The position numbers and the translations under genes were made by a program. Below the pieces are notes generated by a model. That model ran no database searches. It worked only from the letters and a program-made list of their open reading frames with translations, and was not told where the DNA came from. From Cyclobacteriaceae bacterium (lineage in GTDB: Bacteria > Bacteroidota > Bacteroidia > Cytophagales > Cyclobacteriaceae), in NCBI GenBank assembly GCA_016787565.1, contig JAEUUG010000012.1:1-64000 (forward strand): a stretch of 64,000 nucleotides of DNA, given 5' to 3'. This document shows, in pieces, positions 7,175 through 16,381 of the stretch (position 1 is the stretch's first letter; every line of letters starts with the position of its first letter).

Positions 7175-8254
7175 ATGGAACCACTTAAAGAAATGTTTAA
7201 CCCGGCATATTATGCCGTTCTGGCTGCTACCATCCAACAGGTTTATAAACCCTTTCCTTCGGAAAAATTTTTAAAGCAGGCCATTGCACCGTTACCTCAG
7301 CTGTCACTAAACGAACGCATGCGACATACCAGTGTGGTATTGCATGCCTGTTTGCCTGAAGACTACAGAAAAAGCATTTCGATTTTAAAAGAATGCATCC
7401 CTTTACTCAAGCCGGGGTATACAAATCTGGTTTTTCCTGATTTTGTGAGCCAGTTCGGCATACACGATGTAAAAATCAGTCTGGAGGCACTGCATTTCTT
7501 TACTCAATTTGGATCGTCAGAGTTTGCCATTCGGACATTTCTAAAACAAGATATAGACCGCACAATCAAAACCCTCTATGAATGGTCGGAAGATGATAAC
7601 GAACATGTGCGAAGATTATCATCGGAAGGAAGTCGACCACGTTTGCCCTGGTCGTTTAAACTTGATGCAATCATACACAATCCCACCTTAACTAAACCCA
7701 TTCTGGATAACCTGAAACAAGATGATTCTCTTTACGTGCGAAAATCTGTTGCCAACCACATCAACGATATTTCAAAAGATTCACCAGAATATGTTGTGCG
7801 ATTGGTAAACCGATGGAATCAGAACCATCCGCATACTTCCTGGATTGTGAAGCGAGGGTGCCGGTCCCTTTTCAAGCAAGGAGACAAACAATCCTTAGCA
7901 GCTTTTAACTTCACTCAAGATGTTAGCATATCGCTTCGGAAATTTAACCTGACACCTGACTGCATCCGCATTGGCGAGGCCATATCCTTCCAATTTGAAC
8001 TTGTCTCGAAGAAAGATAAAATTCAAAAACTCATGGTGGACTACCGCATTCACTATGTCAAAAAATCCGGTAGTGTATTACCCAAAGTTTTTAAGCTCAA
8101 AGAACTTGAACTGGCGCCTGGCACATCCGTCAGCATTTCGAAAAAACAAAGCTTTCAGGATTTTACCACCCGAAAACACTTTCCGGGTAAGCACATACTG
8201 GAGATATTAATAAATGGAGTAGTCTTTAAAAGAATTGCTTTTGTAGTTGGATGA
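7175..8254 (+). CDS. DNA alkylation repair glycosylase, AlkC family
   Basis: 359 residues from the ATG at 7175, whose N-terminus MEPLKEMFNP matches the usual AlkC start; an upstream in-frame ATG at 7121 would add 18 unlikely residues. The HEAT-like helical part includes the family motif HVRRLSSEGSRPRLPW (144-159) and a C-terminal DDSLYVRKSVANH repeat. AlkC enzymes remove alkylated purines such as 3-methyladenine from DNA in the cytoplasm. Residues from about 265 to the end are beta-rich and fit the Ig-like C-terminal domain known in some AlkC members, giving the longer form. The gene is alone, beside the accessory block. An AlkD-like protein is encoded at 15319. Confidence 0.88.
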   Translation: MEPLKEMFNPAYYAVLAATIQQVYKPFPSEKFLKQAIAPLPQLSLNERMRHTSVVLHACLPEDYRKSISILKECIPLLKPGYTNLVFPDFVSQFGIHDVKISLEALHFFTQFGSSEFAIRTFLKQDIDRTIKTLYEWSEDDNEHVRRLSSEGSRPRLPWSFKLDAIIHNPTLTKPILDNLKQDDSLYVRKSVANHINDISKDSPEYVVRLVNRWNQNHPHTSWIVKRGCRSLFKQGDKQSLAAFNFTQDVSISLRKFNLTPDCIRIGEAISFQFELVSKKDKIQKLMVDYRIHYVKKSGSVLPKVFKLKELELAPGTSVSISKKQSFQDFTTRKHFPGKHILEILINGVVFKRIAFVVG

Positions 8255-8299
8255 GGAGCTTGCTTTTGCGGCAGGACAACCACGCGGTTATCTTATTGA

Positions 8300-8665
8300 A
8301 CGGAATTAACTTTAGATGGCACAACCGAGTTACTGGGACCTAATTTGAAAGATATTTCAAAGAATTATTCACGGGCCGAAATTCTGGAATCCATTCAGAA
8401 GCCTTCACAGCAAATTAAACCCAGTATGATGGGAGTTCGCATCACAACAAAAGACGGGCAGCAATTTTTAGGAAGAATTATCAATGCCGATGAAAAAGCA
8501 CTTTCCATGATGCTGGTAGGAAATCAAATTATTTCTATCTCGCTCAGTGCGATAACAAAAACAGAAGACGAAAAGAAGTCGCTCATGTTCGAGGGCCTGA
8601 TCCGAACACAACCGGAAGAGAAAATAAATGCGTTGTTGGATTTCCTCTCGAGCTTGGCGGAGTAA
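8300..8665 (+). pseudogene. C-terminal fragment of a c-type cytochrome or heme-binding dehydrogenase
   Basis: The open frame runs from after a TGA (8297-8299) to 8665 with no good ATG; a TTG at 8345 is the first possible start. It reads LLGPNLKDISKNYSRAEILE, then IQKPSQ, and then a small beta domain (VRITTKDGQQFLGRII). That is how the heme-binding C-terminal region of Planctomycete/Bacteroidota-type membrane-bound dehydrogenases and cytochromes normally ends (GP.L..I...YSR..ILE.I..PS). The CxxCH heme site, which would precede this, is absent. I therefore read it as the tail of a deleted gene. A free-standing small domain protein is possible but less likely. Confidence 0.55.
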
Positions 8666-8944
8666 ACAACTCTCTTGCTTTTTCCCCATCAGTGTCACTC
8701 GTAAGAGGACGCTGATGGACTGGACGGTCTATCCACTTTTATCTATAGCATCTTGTTAAAGAACTTTTTTAAAAGAAGTGAGTTTTAAGAAGTTTCGAAA
8801 GCCATTCGTTAAACAAAGCGACTGATATCTGATGTAAAAAGCATAAAATGATTTCTGCATTTAAAACATCAAAATGTTAAGTGGTTTTGGGGAAATATTC
8901 TAACTTTCATCCAGACACTTCCTCAGGAATTAATAGCTATCTTC

Positions 8945-10024
8945 ATGAACCCGCTTTACCGCTCGTTGCACTCTACTCTAGCGAAGCTTGTCCATAAACC
9001 AGGTACGGTGTTTTTGATTGTCCTGTTAATGCTTCCGTTGATTAGCCATGCGCAACTCGATACTGTAACATTCTTGCGGGAAGACGGATGGATTGAAGGG
9101 ATGGACAATTACATGGGACTAAAACTTTCCGTCAGCAACGACATTGAAACTTTTCAGGTTGATGTTGAGGCGGATGATTATGTTGTAGATCTCTATCCCA
9201 ATACAACAACCCTCGCCAAAATTCACTTCAATTACAAATTCTTATCCTTCAACTTAAAATTCGCTCCTTCTTTCTTTCCCGGAAATGGTGATGAAGCTAT
9301 GAAAGGTGAAACCAAAAGCTTTGGATTGTCAACCGGATTTAACTTCAGGCACTGGTTTCATAACTTTTCATATTCAAAAACCAAGGGATATTACCTTAAC
9401 AATTCGGAAGATTTTGATGCGTATGTTCCCGGAGGACCTTGTCTTCAAGTACCGGAGTTAGTCGTCACTAATTTTGAAGGCAGTAACGGGTATAGTTTTA
9501 ATCCGAAATTTTCAGTTAAATCGTTGACCACACAAACGGAACGGCAAGTGAAGAGTGCTGGTAGCTTTATCCCGATGCTTGGTTACCGCTATTATATCGT
9601 TAATAATAAAGAGGAGGAAGCCACCTCGAAACAAAAGTCAAATAATTTTGAATTCGTAGTAAGCGCAGGTTACCATTACACGTTTGTTATTCAAAAGAAT
9701 TTTTACTTTTCATTGGGTATAACACCCGGCATGGGATACATTTTTACCAAACTATCAACACGTATTCCAGGCATGGATGAAGTGGTTACCCATAGCAATA
9801 ATCCAGTGATACGCCTTGATGGTCGCGGTGCCCTGGGCTATAATGGTCGCGCTTTTTTTGCAGGATGTATCCTAAACGCCACAGCAACTTCATTCGAACA
9901 GGAGGGCACCACGGCTGTTAATTCATACACCCGTGCCGCTTACCAGATTTTTGTCGGTATACGGTTAAACGCTCCCCCGAAATTACGCAACAAAGTTGCG
10001 GAAGTGTCTAACCTCCGGAAGTAA
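8945..10024 (+). CDS. DUF4421 outer-membrane beta-barrel protein
   Basis: 359 residues with an N-terminal signal sequence whose hydrophobic stretch (VFLIVLLMLPLISHA) ends at an Ala-Gln cleavage site near residue 37. The mature part alternates short strands with aromatic ends and contains YMGLKLSVSND, NYKFLSFNLKFAPSF and FGLSTGFNFRHWFHNFSYS, the pattern of the DUF4421 family of Bacteroidota outer-membrane barrels. Function is unknown; it is probably an outer-membrane protein. The stop is 2 bp from the next start, so it is cotranscribed with the DUF3667 gene. The 279 bp upstream hold no gene and probably its promoter. Confidence 0.8.
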   Translation: MNPLYRSLHSTLAKLVHKPGTVFLIVLLMLPLISHAQLDTVTFLREDGWIEGMDNYMGLKLSVSNDIETFQVDVEADDYVVDLYPNTTTLAKIHFNYKFLSFNLKFAPSFFPGNGDEAMKGETKSFGLSTGFNFRHWFHNFSYSKTKGYYLNNSEDFDAYVPGGPCLQVPELVVTNFEGSNGYSFNPKFSVKSLTTQTERQVKSAGSFIPMLGYRYYIVNNKEEEATSKQKSNNFEFVVSAGYHYTFVIQKNFYFSLGITPGMGYIFTKLSTRIPGMDEVVTHSNNPVIRLDGRGALGYNGRAFFAGCILNATATSFEQEGTTAVNSYTRAAYQIFVGIRLNAPPKLRNKVAEVSNLRK

Positions 10025-10026
10025 GT

Positions 10027-10782
10027 ATGGCCAGGAACTCCAACGATAAGATGTGCCTCAATTGTGACACAGTGGTATCGGGCAAATTCTGCTCGAACTG
10101 CGGACAGTCCATCGATACTCATCGGTTTCAGCCCATGCACGTCTTTACCCATGATTTTCTTAAAAAAGTTTTCTATTTTGATAAGGGCCTGTTTTATTCC
10201 ATCAAGGAATTGTTTACGAGGCCCGGTCATTCAGTACGCGAATACATCGAAGGCAAACGCGTAAACCACCTTCCCTATTTTTCGCTTATCATCATAGTGA
10301 TTATTTTCTTTAAGATGATTGAGGACATCACGCCCTTTCATTACGCTGACCTGACAGACCAAAATAAGGAGATGCTGGATTTCGTGGAACAAACTATAAA
10401 ACGCCACGCTAAATTATTTTACCTGGGCATCATTCCACTCTATGCTCTTTTTAGCTTTCTTATGTTTAGAAAAGCGAAGCTTAACTATTCAGAGCACTTC
10501 GTCATCAATACCTTCCGAACTTCGGCATTCCTTCTCATGAATATCATGTTTCTGGTAATGGCCTCCTTGCTAAGGAACACCACTATTATTTTACCCATCA
10601 ATCGCGCCCTTACCTGGATTATGCTAGCCTATGGGACATGGTTTTATTATCAATATTTTTCACTGTACTACACGCGTAAGCTTTTGTTGGTGCTTAGAAG
10701 CCTGTTAGCGGTGACATTGCCAATGATTCTGGTGTTGCTCGGAGTAATATTTTACCTGTCCTTTTTATTCCATTTGGTTTGA
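10027..10782 (+). CDS. DUF3667 membrane protein with zinc ribbon
   Basis: 251 residues. The N-terminus holds a zinc ribbon with Cys10, Cys13, Cys22 and Cys25 (CLNC, CSNCG). A conserved region with FFYFDKGL-like and FTRPGHSVREYIEGKR motifs follows, then about five hydrophobic segments. This is the DUF3667 family, common in Bacteroidota and of unknown function; several members are associated with biofilm or stress operons, but nothing here shows a specific role. It starts 2 bp after the DUF4421 gene and is presumably translated from the same message. Confidence 0.88.
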   Translation: MARNSNDKMCLNCDTVVSGKFCSNCGQSIDTHRFQPMHVFTHDFLKKVFYFDKGLFYSIKELFTRPGHSVREYIEGKRVNHLPYFSLIIIVIIFFKMIEDITPFHYADLTDQNKEMLDFVEQTIKRHAKLFYLGIIPLYALFSFLMFRKAKLNYSEHFVINTFRTSAFLLMNIMFLVMASLLRNTTIILPINRALTWIMLAYGTWFYYQYFSLYYTRKLLLVLRSLLAVTLPMILVLLGVIFYLSFLFHLV

Positions 10783-11044
10783 GATGTTAAAGGAAAGAAT
10801 GCCTCCACCCTTGGTGGTGTGGTGGGTTAGCAAGAGGAGAAGATCATCAACAAACATTGCAAAACAGGAATACATCCGGTTTTTTTACAGCACATAGGTG
10901 TTGAGATTTTTTATAGACATGTAGGGGGATACAAAATTGGAGTTTGATCTTTTTTTGTTGGTACGCTTTTGTTCGAAGCTTGCGCACAACACCAACAAAG
11001 GAGTGAGGGTTTTTAAAACCATGATAATTATGCTCTCACGTTTC

Positions 11045-11890
11045 CTATAATTCAAACAAGCGGATATCAGGAGTGTGTAGGTTAAACCAACCTAATCCTC
11101 CCTCTACATTCGAAGGAAAATTTATGGGCTCGCTGGCAAATTCTGAAAAACCAAAACGACTGTTGTTACGCAGTTCCAAATAGTCGTAGTAAGGCTTGCT
11201 GATATTCGTTAATGATACTGCAATCGAATCACCTGGCCGAAATTCCTGAAATAATACATTGAATGTTTCGGTATATTGTTCTCCAGCAAATCCTTTGTCA
11301 AGCAGTAATCGTGTAAAGATTCGTGGGTTTACCAATGAGGTTAACTCCTGCGTTGCTGAAAATCGCTGAACATTAATCATGTAAAAGTTTTCTTGTGGCG
11401 GATCGCTTAGTGTGTAGGTAATCCGAGCGAGCGAATCAAATTCGTTATAGATGATGTCTGCTGTAACAGCATCAAAAGGTACCCATGGCATTACGGTTGT
11501 AGAGGCTGTTACCCTGCCGAAGGCTGTATTTTCTATGACCAGTTCATAGACTTCGTTGTCCTCGAACCCGGTATGGATGCCTCCGTAGAATCCACTACCC
11601 AGATTTTCCAGCGTATCGCGTCCTTCATCGTTAATCAAAATAACAATTGCATCGGTAATCGCAATTTGTTCAATCAGTTCTTGTGGGTCAGAATTTTCGC
11701 TTGCATCTAACGCACCAATCGTTCGGCTTACAAATACTACCAATCCGGTACCAGGAATAACTTGAGATGATACCACCACCTTTGGTTCAAGGACGGGCAA
11801 TCCGTTTACTGATAAGGGTTCGGGAATACATTGCCAGTTTGTGATAGCAATGGCTAAGAATAATATGGAAGGGTATAGAAATGTCTTCAT
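11045..11890 (-). CDS. DUF4249 lipoprotein, partner of the TonB receptor
   Basis: 281 residues from the ATG at 11888-11890, chosen because it gives a signal peptide (MKTFLYPSILFLAIAI) with a cysteine at about residue 20. A longer upstream start would run into the receptor gene. The protein is beta-rich and contains typical DUF4249 features: a VVSSQV opening strand, a VFVSRTIGALD segment and a YMINVQRF strand. DUF4249 proteins are lipoproteins usually encoded just after FecA-type receptors. Here the gap is 4 bp. It probably sits at the outer membrane as the receptor's accessory binding partner; the ligand is unknown. Confidence 0.85.
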   Translation of the reverse strand: MKTFLYPSILFLAIAITNWQCIPEPLSVNGLPVLEPKVVVSSQVIPGTGLVVFVSRTIGALDASENSDPQELIEQIAITDAIVILINDEGRDTLENLGSGFYGGIHTGFEDNEVYELVIENTAFGRVTASTTVMPWVPFDAVTADIIYNEFDSLARITYTLSDPPQENFYMINVQRFSATQELTSLVNPRIFTRLLLDKGFAGEQYTETFNVLFQEFRPGDSIAVSLTNISKPYYDYLELRNNSRFGFSEFASEPINFPSNVEGGLGWFNLHTPDIRLFEL

Positions 11891-11894
11891 GCTC

Positions 11895-14183
11895 TTAAAT
11901 GCTAATACCAAAGCTGATAAACGGAACAGTTCCAAATAAACCTGGTTGCTCATACCGGTACGAACCATCAGGGTTTGGCTCAATATTAATTCCAATTGGA
12001 GTGGCTCGGTTATACACGTTATAGACACCAATAAACCATTCTGATTTATACCTGCGTTCCGGTCTTGAAAATAGTTTGAGACCCAGATCGAGTCGGTGTG
12101 TATCGGCCAGCTTAACTGAATTTACCGGAGCATAAACAGGGACAAGCTGCACTCCACCTAAATTAGGAGCAGGTACAATGTATTGTCCGATAACAGGGGT
12201 GAACCGTGAGCCTGAAATAAATTCAAAAACGCTGGTCAGTGAAATTCTTTTAACCAGCGCATAATTAAGGACTACCGAACCATTGTGTCTGCGATCATAC
12301 CTGGCCAGAAATGTTTTGCCGCTGTTGATCTCATCAAACTGCCGGGTTGATTTCGAGAGGGTATACGCTATCCAGCCCGTGAGTTTTCCACTTTCCTTTT
12401 TCAATAGAAATTCAAGCCCGTACGAATTCCCTCGGCCTTGTATCAGTTGTTCTTCGAAATTAGTATTCAAAAATAAATTGGTTCCCTCGCGATAGCCGAT
12501 AAGACTTTTCATCTGTTTATAATAACTTTCTAGACTAAGAAATATAAATGACCCAGGGAATTGTTGGGTATATGCGAGTGTAAATTGGTTGGCTGTTTGT
12601 GGCTGTACCCTGTCAGTTACTGGATACCAAATGTCCGTTGGAAATGCCACAGCCGCACTGGACACACGATGTAAGTATTGTGCCATCCGCGAGTAGCTTG
12701 CTTTGAGTGCAGATGTTTTGCTTACTTCATACCGGATTGCCAGACGCGGTTCCGGATTAACATAAAAAGTATTGGCAACATAGGCCGATGAAACGCGTAG
12801 GCCGGAACTCCACTTTAGGTATTTGCCCAGGCTTCCATCTGCTTGAAAAAATAAACTGTTTTCTAAACTGACTTGACCACGGGTGGAAGAGCTCTCAAGC
12901 AATTGCGCAATTTCTCCTGAAGTAGTGATTACGTTTGGGCTTACCTCGTGGTGGACGGCTTCCCAGCCGGCCGCATACTGTAAGGTTGGGGTGATTCTCT
13001 TAGTCAATATCCATTTGGCTCCCCAATCGGTAATGTTTGAATTAGTAAACAGCTTACTATCTTCAAACTGATTTTGGATTGCATAGTTAAACCGGGTTCT
13101 GTAAATGTTAAGTGATGATTCTGAATTCTCATTCAACGTTCTTGTCCATACCAAAGTCTGCGTTGTGTTGGCAATCGTAAAATCACTAGTGAACCGGAAG
13201 TTGCTGGACGTGTCGCGGGCTTCTCGTACAAAGTTTAAAACATCCTCTCCGCTGTAATGGGCCATTTCAATTCTGTTTTTGTCGTCTGGCTTGATCAGTA
13301 GTTTTGCATTAACATCGTAAAAGTAATAGGGTAACGATTCGTCAAACATGGTAACCACCTTATCGATATACGTTCTTCGAGCAGCTACCCATACGTCTAC
13401 CTTGTTTTTAATAATGGGCTGTTGAACCATTAAGCGTGATGCCAGGAGCCCAACATTTGCCATGACCTTGGTTTTGTCAGTAAAGGAAGACCGCGTGTTT
13501 ACTTTCATGATAGATGAAAGCCTTCCTCCTACATCGGCTGGAAAAGCTCCGTTAATGGCCGTTACATCCTGTAAAATATCGGCATTGAATACAGAAAGAA
13601 AACCAAACAAGTGGCCGGTATTATAAACTGGTGCGCCATCCAGTAAAATCAGGTTTTGGTCGGCTGCACCACCTCGAACAAACAAATCAGTAGTACCTTC
13701 CACCCCTTTAGCTACACCGGGTAAAAGTTGCAGCGTCTTGATGGGGTCAGCCTCACCTCCTAAAACCGGTATGGTATTTATTTCCCAGGAGCTAAGTGCC
13801 AGTGTAGATGAACGGGTATTTTGCAATTGGTCCGATTGAAAGTTACGGTTGCCTGTAATAATCAAATCCTGAAGCTGTTCTGCTTTTGTTTCAAGAAAGA
13901 AATATAGCGTGGTATCCTTTTGAAGATCAATATTTTCCCTGATGGTTTTATACCCTGTAAAAGATACAGTGATCTTCTTTTTACCTGGAGACAGGTTCAG
14001 TTCGAAAATACCTTTTTCGTTGGTGATAATTCCCACTGCTGTGGGCTCAATAGTTATATGCGCTCCCTGAAGAAGCTCGCTGCTTTCGTTTTTAACAAGG
14101 CCGGTTACCAGGATAGGCTGCACTTGTGCAGTCGATAGGAAGTTGACGCACCAAAACAATATGAATGAAATGGGTCTTGCCAT
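11895..14183 (-). CDS. TonB-dependent outer-membrane receptor with carboxypeptidase-like N-terminal domain
   Basis: 762 residues. A signal peptide (MARPISFILFWCVNFLSTAQ) is followed by a carboxypeptidase-regulatory-like domain (about 25-105, VTGLVKNESSELLQGAHITI). The plug domain has LLPGVAKGVEGTTDLFVRGG, LILLDGAPVYN and NGAFPADVGGRLSS, and a large C-terminal barrel ends in the aromatic FGTVPFISFGISI. It imports a ligand across the outer membrane using TonB energy. There is no anti-sigma or SusD gene beside it; the partner is the DUF4249 lipoprotein, which favours a small-ligand receptor rather than a SusCD glycan system. The substrate cannot be read from the sequence. Confidence 0.92.
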   Translation of the reverse strand: MARPISFILFWCVNFLSTAQVQPILVTGLVKNESSELLQGAHITIEPTAVGIITNEKGIFELNLSPGKKKITVSFTGYKTIRENIDLQKDTTLYFFLETKAEQLQDLIITGNRNFQSDQLQNTRSSTLALSSWEINTIPVLGGEADPIKTLQLLPGVAKGVEGTTDLFVRGGAADQNLILLDGAPVYNTGHLFGFLSVFNADILQDVTAINGAFPADVGGRLSSIMKVNTRSSFTDKTKVMANVGLLASRLMVQQPIIKNKVDVWVAARRTYIDKVVTMFDESLPYYFYDVNAKLLIKPDDKNRIEMAHYSGEDVLNFVREARDTSSNFRFTSDFTIANTTQTLVWTRTLNENSESSLNIYRTRFNYAIQNQFEDSKLFTNSNITDWGAKWILTKRITPTLQYAAGWEAVHHEVSPNVITTSGEIAQLLESSSTRGQVSLENSLFFQADGSLGKYLKWSSGLRVSSAYVANTFYVNPEPRLAIRYEVSKTSALKASYSRMAQYLHRVSSAAVAFPTDIWYPVTDRVQPQTANQFTLAYTQQFPGSFIFLSLESYYKQMKSLIGYREGTNLFLNTNFEEQLIQGRGNSYGLEFLLKKESGKLTGWIAYTLSKSTRQFDEINSGKTFLARYDRRHNGSVVLNYALVKRISLTSVFEFISGSRFTPVIGQYIVPAPNLGGVQLVPVYAPVNSVKLADTHRLDLGLKLFSRPERRYKSEWFIGVYNVYNRATPIGINIEPNPDGSYRYEQPGLFGTVPFISFGISI

Positions 14184-14300
14184 GTCGTATAAACCAAAAG
14201 ATATAATGAAAGTTCATACGCTCAGGAAAAACTTAATGAGGAATGGCACCACCGAATTCCTAGCACCTTTTTCCCCTTCAGTTTAGAAGCGTGAACCTCA

Positions 14301-15230
14301 TTACAACTCCCGAAGGCTCCGGTTCTGCAAAAGACCTTCAATGGCTTTCGCCAATAGCGGGGCCGAGGAAATCACCTCAATGGAGGAAGAACTAACCTCT
14401 TCCTGAACGGTATCGGCTATGTACACCTTCTTCAGAGACGATTGCTCAATCCGGCCAACGGCTCCACCACTGAGAACACCATGTGTACAAAATGCCTGAA
14501 CAGAACGTGCACCCTGCTGTAGTAATAAATCAGAAGCTTTACAGAGCGTTCCGGCAGTATCAATCATGTCATCAATAATGACAACATCTTTGCCCGAAAC
14601 ATCACCAATCACCTCCATGTGGGCTACCTGGTTCGGCTTGAGCCGCTCTTTATGAATCACGGCCATGTCTGACTCCAGCAACTTATGATACATCTTAATT
14701 CTGCGGATTCCTCCAAAGTCAGGGCTGCACAAGCAGAGTTTTTCTAAACCGAGAGATTTGATTTTTTCAGCAAACAACTTCACGGACGCCAGCGGATCAA
14801 CCGGGATTTTATAAAACCCCTCAATAGCATTGCTGTGCAAATCGATGGTGATGATACGGTCTGCACCCATCAACTGAATCATATCGGCAATAACACGGGC
14901 TGAAACTGAAGTCCGTTCCCCGTCCCTCCGCTCCTGCCGACTGTGTGGTAAGAATGGAATAACCACAATGACTTCGCGGGCCGATGATCTGCGGGCGGCA
15001 TCAATGGTGAGTAACATCTCCATCATATTTTCATAAGGCATATGCGCCTTGGCTATCAGCAATACCGTCTGGCCCCGGATGCTCTCATCAAAACGGACAA
15101 AAAGTTCACCGTCTGAAAATTTCTCTGAATGCACTTGGCGGACCGGCATGGCTAACAATCCGGCAACCTCGCCAGCTAACCGGACTGCCGAAGATGTACA
15201 ATACAAACTAAAAGTGTTTTCGTTGATCAT
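14301..15230 (-). CDS. prs: Ribose-phosphate pyrophosphokinase
   Basis: 309 residues. It makes PRPP from ribose 5-phosphate and ATP, the entry to purine, pyrimidine, histidine and NAD synthesis in the cytoplasm. It has the DLHSNAIEGFYKIPVDPLAS metal/substrate region, CSPDFGG and the PRPP loop VVIIDDMIDTAGTL. The ATP-binding loop reads HSRQERRDGERTSVSARV where common Bacteroidota Prs have a YARQDRK form, so this copy is somewhat divergent and could be a paralog. It is a single gene divergent from the AlkD-like gene at 15319. Confidence 0.9.
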   Translation of the reverse strand: MINENTFSLYCTSSAVRLAGEVAGLLAMPVRQVHSEKFSDGELFVRFDESIRGQTVLLIAKAHMPYENMMEMLLTIDAARRSSAREVIVVIPFLPHSRQERRDGERTSVSARVIADMIQLMGADRIITIDLHSNAIEGFYKIPVDPLASVKLFAEKIKSLGLEKLCLCSPDFGGIRRIKMYHKLLESDMAVIHKERLKPNQVAHMEVIGDVSGKDVVIIDDMIDTAGTLCKASDLLLQQGARSVQAFCTHGVLSGGAVGRIEQSSLKKVYIADTVQEEVSSSSIEVISSAPLLAKAIEGLLQNRSLREL

Positions 15231-15318
15231 ATCCGACTAGTTTCTAAAAATTTCAGAGCTGCAAATGGGATAACACCGATTTTGTAACTTCATTCCCGAA
15301 GATATAGAATTGATCCAC

Positions 15319-16041
15319 ATGGCAAACGTATTTCATCAAGAGATCTTACAGCAAATCATCGAGCGCTCCGGTACACCAACCCAACATACCTTTGTCGATA
15401 CGTATCTCGGCAATGACCATCCCCGGTACCCGATCAGCATACCCGTCCTTCGAAAAATCGCCCGAGAATGGATGAAAGAATATACGGATTTGCCGGCCAG
15501 CGCATTTTCCCAACTCCTGACGAGCCTCATCAAGGGAAAATCCTCCACCGAAAAATGCATGGTAGGAATTTTACTGGACTACGCCACACCTGAACAACGA
15601 AAATTTGATCCGAAGGCGTTTGATTCGTGGCTTGATCACCTGGTGGGCTGGGCAGAAGTAGATTCGTTGTGTACGGGAAAGTATTCGAATACTGAAATTC
15701 CTGAAAACTGGAAAAACTGGAAGCCGCTGCTGGTGAGATTCAACAAAAGCAAGAACATTCAAAAGCGAAGGGCATCACTGGTATTACTCTGTTCCCCTAT
15801 GAGAAACGTTCAGGATGATCGGTTAAGGAAACAGGCATTTGAAAATATTGACCGCTTGAAATCCGACAAGGAAATTCTGATTACCAAAGCAATTTCCTGG
15901 CTCTTGCGCAACATGGCAAAGCACTATCGAAGCGAATTGATAGCGTACCTGAATAAAAATCAGGATACACTACCAACCCTTGCCGTCCGGGAGACGATGG
16001 CCAAACTTAAGACGGGCAGAAAAACCAAAAAGAAAGTCTGA
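15319..16041 (+). CDS. DNA alkylation repair protein, AlkD-like
   Basis: 240 residues from the ATG at 15319 (an in-frame TTG lies three codons upstream). It is a HEAT-repeat protein with the AlkD-family features HPRYPISIPVLRKIAREWM near the start, KCMVGILLDYA, the WAEVDSLC helix with the conserved Trp and Asp, and KRRASLVLL with the basic DNA-facing residues. AlkD excises positively charged alkylated bases without base flipping. The C-terminus is strongly basic (GRKTKKKV). It is a single gene that starts divergently from prs. A repair function is well supported by family, not by context. Confidence 0.85.
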   Translation: MANVFHQEILQQIIERSGTPTQHTFVDTYLGNDHPRYPISIPVLRKIAREWMKEYTDLPASAFSQLLTSLIKGKSSTEKCMVGILLDYATPEQRKFDPKAFDSWLDHLVGWAEVDSLCTGKYSNTEIPENWKNWKPLLVRFNKSKNIQKRRASLVLLCSPMRNVQDDRLRKQAFENIDRLKSDKEILITKAISWLLRNMAKHYRSELIAYLNKNQDTLPTLAVRETMAKLKTGRKTKKKV

Positions 16042-16176
16042 ATATACAACGGTATACCTATTGTTAATTTAACGCCAAGAACCGACCTGTAAATTTTTTA
16101 GCAAAAAATTTTTTATTCTGCATAATCTGCTTACCTTCACTTCATAAATAAATTTTTCACTTAAACAAAAAACGCT

Positions 16177-16257
16177 ATGGCAAAGAAAGTAGCAAAAAAA
16201 GCAGCAAAGAAAGCTGTTAAGAAGACAGCAAAGAAAGCTGCTAAGAAGAAGAAGTAA
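16177..16257 (+). CDS. 26-residue Ala/Lys-repeat miniprotein (histone H1-like)
   Basis: An ATG at 16177 opens 26 codons made only of Met, Ala, Lys, Val and Thr, with KKAAKK/KKAVKK units repeating every four to five residues, and a TAA stop. The unit composition is that of the C-terminal tails of bacterial histone H1-like (Hc1-type) proteins, which bind DNA by charge. It is bracketed by an AT-rich upstream region with a -7-like TACCTTCA (16132-16139) and by a strong terminator 24 bp downstream, so it looks like a complete tiny gene. A DNA- or RNA-binding role is inference from charge. Confidence 0.7.
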   Translation: MAKKVAKKAAKKAVKKTAKKAAKKKK

Positions 16258-16280
16258 TTGATCAAAGATCAATGAAATAA

Positions 16281-16313
16281 AAAAGCCCTGATGCAATATC
16301 GGGGCTTTTTTAT
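16281..16313 (+). terminator. Intrinsic terminator of the miniprotein gene
   Basis: AAAAGCCCTGAT pairs with ATCGGGGCTTTT across a short GCAAT loop with one C-G/T-G irregularity, followed by further T. It lies 24 bp after the TAA of the Ala/Lys miniprotein. It could also serve terC from the other side. Confidence 0.8.
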
Positions 16314-16381
16314 TTGATCTCACCTCCTGATTCATCTTTCGATGGTATTGAAAAGCTCAGGCATTTTCGGGAAAATAACAT

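Noticed and set aside
8686-8718. Hairpin CCATCAGTGTC/GACGCTGATGG after the cytochrome fragment
   Set aside because: The stem is good but no T-run follows; it may be a relic of a terminator but is not supported as one.
10953-10999. Inverted repeat TTTGTTGGT...ACCAACAAA between convergent genes
   Set aside because: The 28-nt loop and lack of a T-tract make it too weak to call a terminator.
16069-16335. 88-codon minus-strand frame opposite the Ala/Lys miniprotein
   Set aside because: Its Leu/Cys/Phe-rich middle is just the antisense of the Lys/Ala repeat.
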